From: Aureobasidium sp. EXF-3400
Taxonomy: Eukaryota > Ascomycota > Dothideomycetes > Dothideales > Saccotheciaceae
DNA length: 64,000 nt
Assembly (NCBI GenBank): GCA_024195585.1
Contig: SWBL01000012.1
Location: 1-64,000 of the forward strand
Direction of reading: 5' to 3'
In this document: positions 51,649-63,300 of the stretch, one piece after another
Numbering within the stretch: position 1 is the first letter of the stretch
Layout: the number at the start of each line of letters is the position of its first letter
Translations under genes and position numbers: made by a program
Notes under the pieces: model-generated
The model's input: only the letters and a program-made list of their open reading frames with translations
Database searches by the model: none
What the model was told of the DNA's origin: nothing

Positions 51649-53968
51649 ATGACTATCCCAGACGAGGTCGATATCATCGTTACTGGCGGAGGATCATGCG
51701 GGTAAGTCTATGTCTCCTTGCTGTAAAGCATGTATCGTTGACTATCCTTAGCTGTGTCGTTGCTGGCCGATTGGCCAACCTGGACCATAACCTTCAGGTC
51801 ATGCTCATCGAGGCTGGAGAGTCCAACCTCAACAACCCTTGGGTCTACCGTCCTGGTATCTACCCTAGAAACATGAAGCTTGACAGTAAGACGGCTTCAT
51901 TCTACTATTCCAGACCTTCTGAATGGCTGGGTGGCCGTCGTGCTGTCGTGCCTTGCGCTCACATCCTTGGTGGGGGTTCTTCTATCAACTTTATGGTGGG
52001 TGAAGAGACAACGTGCGAAGCTTGTGCATAGTGCTAACATATCGACCAGATGTACACTCGTGCTTCAGCCTCTGACTATGATGACTTCCAAGCCAAGGGT
52101 TGGACTACCAAAGAATTGATTCCTCTCATGAGAAAGCACGAAACCTACCAGAGAGCCTGCAACAACCGTGACATCCATGGCTTCGAAGGACCCATCAAGG
52201 TCTCTTTCGGTAACTACACTTATCCTGTTATGCAGGACTTTTTGCGTGCTGTCGAGTCCCAAGGTATTCCCGTCACAGACGATCTCCAAGATTTGAAAAC
52301 CGGTCATGGAGCTTGCCACTGGGAGAAATGGATCAACAGAGACACTGGACGTCGTTCAGATTCTGCTCATGCATACATCCACAGTACTCGTGCTCATCAC
52401 TCAAACTTGCACTTGGTTTGCAACACCAAGGTCGAGAAAGTCATTATGGAAGGTGGCAGAGCTGTTGGCGTCAAGGTCGTTCCTACCAAGCCACTCACTC
52501 CTGGACAAGACCAAGCCAAGATCTACAAGGCAAGAAAGCAGATCATTGTTAGTGGAGGTACTCTTAGTTCTCCTCTGATCCTTCAGCGCTCTGGTATTGG
52601 TATGTGTTACCCCGACCACTATATGCAGGCCTTCAGTGCTCACATAATATGCAGGCGACCCCGAGAAGCTTCGTGCTGCAGGAGTCAAGCCACTGGTCGA
52701 CCTTCCTGGTGTCGGTCTCAACTTCCAAGACCATTACTTGACTTTCTCAGTGTTCAGAGCTAAGCCTCACATCGAGTCTTTCGACGACTTCGTCCGTGGT
52801 GATCCTGCCGTTCAGAAAGCAGTGTATGAGCAGTGGAACGTCAACGGTACAGGTCCTCTTGCTACGAACGGCATCGAAGCCGGTGTCAAGATCCGACCTA
52901 CCAAGGATGAACTCGTCCAGATGGATTCCTGGCCATGTCCAGAATTCCGTAGTGGCTGGGACAGCTACTTCAAGAACGCCCCAGGTAAGAGATTCTCAAT
53001 GTCGATTTGACCAACCTCGCCGTCGCCGTTGGGGTATGCTGGGGGAAGTCGGGGGTCAGGGTCGTACCCCATCTTGAACCCCCCTCTTCCTTCGAGACAC
53101 CACTACCACAGCCCAATTGAAGTATCTATTGACCCTTTACCTTACAGACAAGCCTGTTATGCACTATAGCGTCATCGCCGGTTGGTTCGGGGATCACATG
53201 TTGATGCCTCCCGGAAAGTTCTTCACCATGTTCCACTTCCTGGAGTACCCATTCAGCAGAGGCTTCACCCACATAACCTCTCCAAGCCCCTACGACGCCC
53301 CCGACTTCGATGCCGGCTTTATGAACGACAAGAGGGACATGGCACCCATGGTCTGGGGCTACATAAAGTCCCGCGAGACCGCTCGACGCATGGACGCCTA
53401 CGCCGGAGAAGTAACCTCCATGCATCCCTTCTACGCCTTCGACAGTCCCGCACGCTCTCTAGACATGGATCTGGCAACCACAAAAGCTTACGCCGGAGAA
53501 AACCACATCACAGCAGGAATCCAACACGGAAGTTGGAGTATGCCGTTGGAAGCTGGCACGGCACCTTCTCCTTCCTTCCTCAACAGCAACAAGCAAGAAA
53601 TCCGCAAAGACTTGACCTACACAAACGAAGATATAAACCATATCATCGAATGGACCAAACGGCACGTAGAAACCACTTGGCATAGTCTGGGAACCTGTTC
53701 CATGGCCCCCAGAGAAGGAAACTCGATCGTCAAACACGGCGTACTGGATGAACGCCTCAATGTGCATGGTGTCAAGGGCTTGAAGGTTGCGGATTTGTCC
53801 ATTTGTCCTGATAATGTTGGTTGCAACACCTATTCTACCGCTCTCTTAATAGGAGAGAAGTGTGCTATGCTCGTTGCTGAGGATTTGGGATATTCGGGTG
53901 CGGCGCTGGATATGAAGGTGCCGAACTATCATGCGCCCAGAGAAATTGCTGGTCTGTCTCGTCTATAG
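51649..53968 (+). CDS. AOX1: Peroxisomal alcohol (methanol-type) oxidase, GMC family
   Basis: Five exons (51649-51701, 51752-51995, 52050-52599, 52655-52984, 53148-53968) encode 665 residues, the size of yeast AOX1 (about 663). The Rossmann motif VTGGGSCGCVVAGRLANL binds FAD. PCAHILGGGSSINFM and YTRASASDYDDF are the GMC signatures. The active-site His is in TTWHSLGTCSMAPREG and the partner Asn in CPDNVGCNTYSTAL. These enzymes oxidise short primary alcohols to aldehydes with O2, making H2O2, as FAD-bearing octamers in peroxisomes. The C-terminal tripeptide SRL is a type 1 peroxisomal signal. Introns 1-3 are 50, 54 and 55 nt; intron 4 is 163 nt and carries strong G and C runs. In non-methylotrophic fungi such oxidases are linked to methanol released from pectin or lignin; the substrate range here is inferred. 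Confidence 0.95.
53031..53061 (+). other. G-quadruplex-capable motif in intron 4 of the alcohol oxidase gene
   Basis: Four G runs (4, 5, 5 and 3 long) are separated by loops of 6, 5 and 3 nt on the sense strand, which fits the standard G3+N1-7 pattern. C runs follow at 53067-53070 and 53079-53084, so a G/C hairpin is a competing structure. Confidence 0.8.
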
Positions 53969-54368
53969 ACGAGCATTTATGATGATGAGGAGTCTGCTTG
54001 GTTGTACTTTTCAATCGATGGTTTTATGAATAGTTTCAACGCTAGCTCGAGAATGCAAACTTGTTGGTCATGTCCTTCTACAATGACTCTGAGCTCTATC
54101 TATCAAGCACTGGTTTTTCGGAGTGTGTACTGCAATCAGAATTCTGCATTTGGTTATAGTGCGTCTAGTACTGACGTCTCAACTTGGGTGGAAAAAATCC
54201 ATCAATTACGCATATTTAGGTACCCTTTTCGTTCTCAGCCTCCTCATCAAACCCCATAAACTTCATCAATCATAAAGCATACCGCCATGAGAATGTGTAA
54301 GTAAGAGAAAGAAAGAGAAAACAATAGTCGTAGGGATATTCAACCCCCTTCCGCAACTCTCACGATCT
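53969..54368. other. Intergenic between convergent genes
   Basis: 400 bp between the alcohol oxidase stop and the stop codon of the giant repeat gene. It is AT-rich, with no other features. Confidence 0.5.
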
Positions 54369-57300
54369 TCAAATCATTCCCCCACTCTCCAACCCAGAGA
54401 TAATACTCTGGTTGCTTTGCCTAGGATTATCAATATCCATGGCTCCACTCAGCACCCTAACAACTTTCTTGCCCTGCTTGGATCCAGCAACAAGAACCTG
54501 CGCAGGACAAACCACAATCTCGTCTTCTCCTTCGCCAAAGTCATCGCCCTTTTTGACGACCAGAGGGAAGAGTACAATCTTGACGACTGCTTGGGAGCGC
54601 TCTAACTCGTCATTGCTGGTATAATCGCCAGAGCGTTCGTTCATCAAAGCAGCGTTGAAGTGCACTTTGCGGACCAGGTCGCCCTGAGTGTCGTACTCAG
54701 GCTGCAGGGGCGGCAACATGATGTACTCTGCTTTCTGGGAGCGCATCTCAATTGACAGCTCGACAGCCACACGAAGGACGTTGCGCAATGATGTTAAAAT
54801 CTGTGCTTCGAGTTGTGCCGGAGGTGGCAGTAAGGCCGACAAGACACTGAAGATTTCTTGAGCCACGGCTTCAGTGTCGAGATTGCGTTGAGTTGCAAAA
54901 GCTGGTCGACGTGACAGGAGTGTCAAGGTAGTTGCTCTCCATTGTGCTACTGCGCGTGCAGGTCCGACTTCGGAGAGTATCTTCTCCAATGACTTGAGCT
55001 TCTGTCGCTGTTCTCTATCCATGCCGAAGAGATATCTGGTAAAGACGTATTCCCAGATCATAGTCATGACGACTGACATGAAGACGTCGCGTCGGCGAAC
55101 TCGATCTCCGAGCAGTTTGTCGACATCGGACCCATCCAGTATGGCATTGTCGAGTCTAGCTGCGATCTTCTCGTCGGTCAAGTCTGAAGTCAGACGACAC
55201 ATGCGATTGTCAGAGTATTTAGAGAATCGCAAGACCCATTGCTGAACATGCTGGCAGAGCTTTTGGCATGAGGTATCGAAATAGTCCTCATCGCGTATCG
55301 TCAGCCAACTGTCGCCCTTGGATGCTAAGATTTCACTCTGGAGGAGACGGATCTGTTGGCTAGCCACATCAAGTTCCTCACGCAGTTTCCGAATCTCAGC
55401 ATTCTTGTCTTCCAAAGCATTGGAGATTTCCTGGCGAACAATGTCTTCCATGTTATCACTGAGCTCATGATGTTGTCTCTTGAGACTATCGAGCTCTTGA
55501 CTCGTTTGCTGCAATTGTCTGTGAGCCTGACTATGTTCGCTCTGCAAGGTAGCGTAAGGGACATGATTGTTGGCTGTGAAGCTACGGTTAACTTCGGAAA
55601 GATTGTTGTTGACTTCGGTCAGCTTTGCTATCTCTCGTTGCAATGGCTCGAGCAAAGATCGAATCTGTTGAATCTCTGCATCTTTCTCTTGAAGCTGCAA
55701 ATCACGTGTTCTGAGCATGTCTTGAAGTCCGACATTGTCATGGACCGGTGGATGGGTAGATGTGGTTTGGTCGATGGCATCCTGTAGGTAACGATTCTCG
55801 GAAGCGAGTTGGTCGAGTTTAGCTTCTAGGTCAAGAATGTGCATGCTTTGGCGTTTGCGCATGCTAGGCGGTCGCGTCGGAGACACGGTCGGCGAGCTGC
55901 GGACATCGCCCCAGCCCTCCTAGAATCCGAGTCAGTTTTTGCTACGATACTCAATATTCAAGTACTTACATAGATGTTTGCCATGTCCGAAGGACGGGAA
56001 GCACCGTGGCCGTTGAACTCTTCGTCTTGTAAAGGCGGTGTGGGGGGAGGTTCGATGGGGATTGTTGTTGGTGGTCCATGCGTCGGACCATCTCCCCGCC
56101 TCCTGCTAGCCGCCCTCAAGTCACCTGACAAGCTCCTATTTATCCTTCTTAGGGAAGGAGCAGCAGAGTGACTGCTTGCTGAACTTGTCGATCGAATTTG
56201 TTCTCTGTTGCTACGCATCGATCGATTAGAATCCACGGGTCTCAAGACTGGAACTCGGTCGTCCAAGCTGCTTCTCTCAGCAACAGGTATTTCCTCATCG
56301 AGCTGTGCTCTGAATGTTTGTTGTGGTGTCGCGGAACGTCTTGCAGCTTTGCTAGAATGTCCTGGGCCAGGAGATCCGATGTCATAGAGACTCTTCTTTC
56401 CAGTCAGAGGTGGCGATTGGTCTGGCTGAGGATTAGGCGGCAAAGGAGCTGGTGAGAGTGCTTGCTGGTTTGAAGGACTTGGTGGAAGAGGCGCTGGGGG
56501 AGTCGCCATTCTTGAGGGTACTGGTGGCAAAGGTATGTGGGATGCTTGTGGGGGACTTGGTGGCAGAGGTGCTGGTGGTGTTTGTGGCCTGGACCCAAAG
56601 CTCAAACCTAGGGACTGTCCAGGCTCGTAAAATCTGGTCTGCTTCTGATTGGTTGCTTGTGACGGACCTTCGACCTTGTCGAAACCAGTCACATCGACAG
56701 CAGACTGGAAAAGATACGAAGTTCTGTCTTTGGTAGTAGAATCTACGGGCGAGATGGGTTCAGCTTCCCCAATCCGCTCTTTCCCCTCCGGAGTGGGATT
56801 GGAGGAAACAAAAGGTTCATTCTCGTGTACTGCTTGGCCAGAGTTTAGTTCAGGCGACTCCAAGTTGTTAAAAGACCATGTTGCTGGCTCATTGTGGATC
56901 CCAGCAAGAACTGGCGGTCGTAGAGAATCTGTGATTGACGTTGCGTGCGCATCTTCAAGTCTCGGTCGCGGTATGTCTCTGGCCAATGTCTCGATCATTG
57001 ATTCATCTGCTGATTGCTGAGGAGCTTGGTCTACCCTCTCGGTACTTGACTGGACTGGGTGATCAATACTGACTGGCAGAAATTGCGAGACTTCAGAGGT
57101 GTGAAAGAAAGTGGGTTTGGCTGACCTCGTCGTCGTTATATCTGTTGGCCCACCGATACTCCTCTCAGCAGACGCAAGCTCTCCGTGGTCTTGCTTAGGG
57201 TCCTGAGCAGGCAAAACATCAGTTTCTGCAGGTGTTGGATTCTGTGTGTCGCCTTCTGACAGGTCGAAATCTTGCTTGTCTGTCGGTGCTGGCGCTTCTG

Positions 57301-60300
57301 GGGTCATGGCCTCGACTCGTTTGCCTTTTTTGCCATTCTTCTTTCGCTTCGATATCGCAAAAGAGAATTCTTCTGGCTCAGCCTGAGCATCCTTAGTATC
57401 AGCCGAGAGACTGTTCAGAGCATCAGTTGCAAATCCAGACGCGATCAGGCCGGCTGTCAGGGTATCAGAGAAAACGTCGTTCGTAGACCCTTCTGCAGGC
57501 TGAGAGCTTTCGGCTACAGATAGCTCTCTGGATATATCTTGCACAGGGCTCGCACTTCCGCTTTGACCAGTGTTCCTCTTTGGTCTTCTTGTTATCGCTG
57601 TTGTAACTTCTCCAGGGTCGGCTTCTCCTACACTCGTAGGGCTTGCCCGTCGATGAAACACAGGATCCTCAATAACAAGATTAGGATCGAAGCCAGAGTC
57701 TTGCAAGCCTGCCGCCAACGTTGCTGCGAAGTCTATGTCTTGAGATGTATCACCAAGGGCAGAAGCGAGCTCATTGTCTTTTGCTGGGAGGGCTTCGTTT
57801 TCGCGAATGACAGGCTCAGTCGATGCACCCTCAGTATCTACAGGTTCTGCGGCCGACAAAAGTTCCTCTTTGCCGCTCGCTTCGGGTTCTGCTTCGATCT
57901 TCGAAGACGCGGCTGCTTGATCGACACTGTGAGAATCTTGAGCCCCAGAGGTGTTTTCTACGATCGCGGCGGGCTCAGGTTCAATTTGCTGCCCGTCAAC
58001 GAATGATGTATTCCTAGCCTTGCGCTTCTCTTTCTTTGTAAGCTTTCGAGAGAAGTTCCAATCACCATTGGCGTCAGGATTGATCACTGATTCTGGTTCT
58101 GCCCTCGACGATTCAGAATCAACAGCTTGGCTGGTCGGTGGTGCTGATGTCTCTTCGACTTCTTCTGTCACTGCAGGTTCGACGACTGGCTGTTGTTTGA
58201 TGCTCTCACGAGCTAGATCGTCCTCGAAGTTCTGAAGCTTATTGGCTTTGCGTTTCTCCTTCTTGGACTTTTTCGTCGGCAGTTCCCATTCATCTGCGAG
58301 GACTGTACTTGGCTCTTCCTTGGTTGTTGGCTGAACAGTATTTTCTACTATCGTAGCAATTGGCATATCCTGCGGAATTTCGTCAGGCTGAGTGACAGAC
58401 TTTTGGGGATCATTCGACAGGCCTAGTAAGGACTTGTCATCAAGCACTTCTGACACTATGGTCTCTTGCTGAAATTTTGCTTTCTTCCCTTTCTTCTTGT
58501 TTTTCTTGGAGGTCGAAGCCATGGTGCAGAATTCGTCCTTGTCTTCAGGCATCGGCGTCTCAACGGTCTGTGCAGTAGACTGCTCGTTGTCTGCGAGGGA
58601 TTCGATCTCATTATGATCAGGAGCGCCCGCTGAGGGAACCTCACTGTCGACAGCTCGAGGCGCTTCGGGTGCCTCGACGATCTCGGGCTTGTCATGGTTT
58701 CCAGAGTGCGGTACAGCAACCTTTGCAAGATTGTCACCAAGAACAGTCTCGGCCATAGGATCAGTTGACGGACTCTCTGCATCCTTAGCGGCTGATTCTG
58801 CAGAAACGGTGTTCACATGTTGTGAGATGAGTGCATGCTCAGAGTTCTCGATAGATCGAGGTGTAGTCTCGGTGAGCTCTTGACTGTCAACAGTGTGTTT
58901 AGGTGCAGACTCTGCGGCGACCTCGGAATCTTGAGAGAAATCTCTATCCAGCGGAGCAGTTGACTCCGGTACAAGTCCTTGTTCAAGGTCTGGTGCGGTA
59001 TGAGCCAGGGGCTCGGCGCTGGGCGTTTGAGATGGCTCAACAACAGATTCTTCCACACGGTCTTCGTTAGAAGGATCAGGGAGATCTGGAACCAGTTCTC
59101 GGAGCGTGGAAGATGGGTCGTCCTCCTCTACATCCATACCCGTGTTCTTTGCCTTTGCTTTCTTCGCCTTCTTCTTGGCCTTTTTGGACAACTTGGCTGT
59201 GAAGGGTTCTATGTCTTCGGTTGGCTGATCAGGAATAATGTCATCCGTAGTTTCAGTGGTTTCTTGATCGGCAGTCGTCAAAGTTGGAAAGTCTTCTTCA
59301 GCGACCGGTACTGATGGCTCGTCTGGATTTGAACTTTCGAGAGTGGGCTCTACAGTCTGCTGTAGCTTCTTGGCCTTTCTTTTATCCTTCTTTGACATCT
59401 TTAGTGGGGCTTGATCAGCGACAGCTTGAGATCGTTCCTCTGGCGCAGAGTCCTGGACAGATTCTTGCTCAAGTTCAGGCTCGTCTTTTGCCGTGGGCTC
59501 TTCGACATCCTCGGCGACAGTCTCCGTCCTGCTGACTGGCTCTTCTCTGCCTAGAGACTCGGTTGTTGGCTCAGCAAGTGTGTGTTCACTATCTGGAGGG
59601 GCAGTGTGATCTTCAAGCCCAACCAAGGGTATGTCTACAGGCGACTCGTCGTCATTGACTAGCTCGCTATCAGGAATCAAAGCAGGTTCCTCGGCTAAGA
59701 TCAATTGGTCGAGTATACCCGGCGCCTGGTCTTTGACGTCAGCAGGCTCAGGCTCGATAGGTTGTGGTGAGATCTCCAGGTCATCGGTCTGAGCATCGTG
59801 CGAAGGATCTGCAAGGTTCACAAGATCGTTTTCAGTAGGAAGGATGTCAATTTTTCCAAGGTCCGTGGGAGCTGGCTCGGTCTCATGTATGAGTCCTTCC
59901 GTAGATTCAGACCTTTTTGCAGCAGATGCAGCATCAGTTGTAGCATATCTGTCAGTCACATGTGGCTGAACAGCATTCTCTTCCTCCCTGTCGATATTTG
60001 AGTGGTTTGCAGGGTTCATTGGTAACTCCTCAGGCTCATTTTGATCCTGTGACAGATTGTTCACATCCTCTCGTGCTTCCTCGAGGTTATCCAGCGGAGT
60101 GGACAGAAGCTCAGTCTGTGGCTCATCTGAAAGCTCTACTTGCCTTAATTGTGCGACTGAAACATGCTCGGCTGATTCAGGAAAGTAGCTGGTTGCATCT
60201 TGAATTATCGGAGTTTGCTCAGGCGTATCCTCAAAAGGTGTTGCTTGTCCTGACACCGCAGCCTTCTTTGCTTTCCTTTTCTCCTTTTTCGAGAGCTTCC

Positions 60301-63300
60301 TGGCCACTGGTTGTTCTTCGATGACCGCTTTTATCTCGGGCGATTGCTGCTGTGCCGAAAAGACATCAGTATCGTTCGTTACAGATGTCTCAGGCGCAAG
60401 CTCAGCTGGAAGCTCGACCGTTTCTCCGAGTGCTACTTGAGAGTCTGACTCGCCAGCCTCAATCTGAAAAGACTCAGACTCAACTTGCTGCTGCTTGGCC
60501 TTCTTCGCCTTTTTCTTGTCTTTCTTAGATTTTTTGGAAATCGTTGCGAAGGCACCAGTCTCAGCAGAATCTTGAGGTTCAGCATCATCTTGAGGTTCAA
60601 ATTGGTCCGAGACGCGGTCCAGGACGCCGGGTTCACTGTTGGCTGAGGTCATCTGTTGGCTTGCTTCCGACTCGGACAGAAATTTTCCTTCTTCAATGGA
60701 GTCAAGATGAACCTCCGAAGCCTTCGGCTGCTCTATCTCGGGAGTGCTAGCAGACTTATCGATCGGCTCTATCTGTGTCGCAGTAGTGGAGGGCTCAAGT
60801 GTTGGCTCTGACCCAGGCTCAAAGACTTGCTCGTCTTCCAAAGGCTTGGACTCGTCCTGAAGATCCATCTCTCCGTCCTTTGAATCATCAAAAACTGGTG
60901 CTTCAGCATCTGGTTGAAAATCTACTTCGCGAGTCGTATCGTTAGCGGTAGTATCAGTGTGGTCACTTGACTCCAGAGGAAGCGGCTTTTCGATCAGTAC
61001 AGCTGATTCGTCTTGGATGGTCGCTTGTGTTGGTGTGACAGATAGACGTCTGAGCTGATCGTGTGGCATCGAGTCAGCTTCGTGTGGTTGCATGTCTGTT
61101 GGTGGCTCGGCTTCGTCTGCAGAGACAGCGAAATGTTGCTCCGGGCTTTCCTCGACTGGAGTGACAAAGTACTGGTCCGCAAGCTCATCGGCGGGTGTCG
61201 CAAAATACTGTGCCGAACTGTCTTCTGCAGGTGTTTCGAAGACGTCTGGAGTGACAGGTGTGTGCTCGATGGCAGCGGGAACCTCGGGTGATTGTAGCTC
61301 TGGAGGCTGTGTGGTTGAAACATCCCTAATTTTCTCATCGACCTCTATCAAGGGCTGCTTGCCTTTCTTACCCTTCTTTTTCTTCTTTTTGGAAGAAGGC
61401 ATGGCCCACTCATCCCCGGCAGTAGCAGTAGAAGGCTCAATGGGAACAGGCTCGCGAAGTCCCACCTGTTTGTTCTCACCTGGAGTTGCATATTGAGAAT
61501 CAGACTGAACAGACATGCCGGCTACCTTGGGAGACTTTGCGGCAGGCTCAAGGAGTTGAGATATAGCTTCAAACGAGTCGTCTCGTCCAGTTGCTTCTGC
61601 AGTTGGAGTGGAAGATAGTCCTGTGTCATCGACTAGGCTCGTAGCTGGAGCTGGCTCATCCGTCAAAACATTAACAGTAGAACCTTGAGTGTCGACATTG
61701 CTCGAATATTCGGGCTCTACAACCTCAATTCTGTCGCTCTCAATGGAGTCAGGATTGTCGTTCGGGATATGGACAATATCCAAAGATCTGTCTTCAATAG
61801 ACGGTGAGGCCGTTTCAGCCAGTGCTTTCTCCTTTGCTGCTTTCTTCGCCTTTTTACCTTTCTTGCTTTTCTTTGACGGCATAGCCCAGGAATCTTCAGC
61901 TGATTCAGGCTCTTCAGCTAGCGTAGGTGCAGAAACTTGTTCTTGGGCGGCATGTGAAGTCGTTACTAAAGCACCCAGAACGTTGTCAGGGGCCTCTGCT
62001 GCGCTCGAATCTGGAAGCTGAGCACTAGACTCCTCCTTTGCTGGCGCATGCTCAGACGTACTAGAGGTTGCTTCAACAGATGGTAGGTTGTCTTGAGCGA
62101 CAAACGTAGCGCTCTCTACAGTCTCAACATCTTCTGTGTTGTCCGCTGATGCCTCAGTCTCTGGTGGCGCGTTCTCTTCAAGCCGTGGTTGATTGATCGG
62201 GAGCCCTGTATTCTCTACAGGATTCTCGATTTTATTGTTTTCCTCAAATGCCGCATCGGTCTCAGGGTGAACTTCCCTTCTCTGGTCTGACTCTGATAGT
62301 TCCTTGTGATCGTCCGGTATAATGCTTGATGCGTCAATAAACTCAGGATGATGCATCGGCTGCTCAAGAAGCCGCTCAAAAGGCTCCTGTGTTAGGGCAT
62401 TAGGCTCTTCTGGCTCGTGTTCAGGTGCCTGTGACTCAGCCTTAGACTCATCAGCTGTCTGTGTTTTACTACCTGGCAGCCAAGAGAACCAAGACAACCT
62501 TTTGCTTGTTGCTTCCGAAACAGTATTCGGCGGGCTCCTGGGTCTCTCATCAAGCGGTTCTTCAGATACAAGTCGGGCTTGTTCCTCGAAAGGCGCTTCC
62601 GGTACAGGCGTTGATTCTGTGGCAGGCTCGGGAATAGGATCGATAGCTTCCAACTCGGTCATCTCATTCTGAGTCTCCTGAGGAAGTGCTACTTGTTCAG
62701 GTGGCAGCTCAGTCTGGAGTAGAGAAGGACTCATTGGCTCCGTCACGGCGACTTGTTGCTCTGTTGTGTCAATCTCTGACGATGGCTCCATCTCAGCTAG
62801 AGGCATAGCATCTCCAGGCATTTCCTTGTCGAGACTTTCGTCCTCTCTGTCCTTGGCAAGCGCAGGCTCAGGTTCTGCAGCTAGATCGTCGTTGTTATGC
62901 TCTTCTGAAGTAGCTAACACAGCTGCGGCCACGGCAGGGACCGCGATTGATAGAGCTGCCTTCTTTGCCTTCTTCTTCTTATTCTTCTTGCGCTCTGCCT
63001 TGGACATGGTATAATTTGGCTCTTCGATCTGCGCATTATCATGGAATTGCTTGGTGTCCACAGGCGTAGCAGACTCGACGATAGCTTCGGTCGGGCTGAC
63101 CGTCTCTGAGGCCGCGAGGACAAACTCTTGTTCTTGGGCTGTTTCTTTGGCAGGCATACTTGTCTGGTCTTCTTCGACTTCATTCTTTGCTCGAATATGT
63201 GTAAGGGAGACCTGTTCAGGCATTACTTCGGCGACCATCTGTGGCTCTGAAGGTTCTTCGACTGACATTAGCTCAGGACCTGGCTCATCCAAGATCACAG

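Noticed and set aside
54369..55886. A separate 505-residue coiled-coil gene starting at 55886
   Set aside because: The proposed first codon is GTG, and splicing from the large upstream exon runs smoothly into it; it is the 3' exon of the giant gene.
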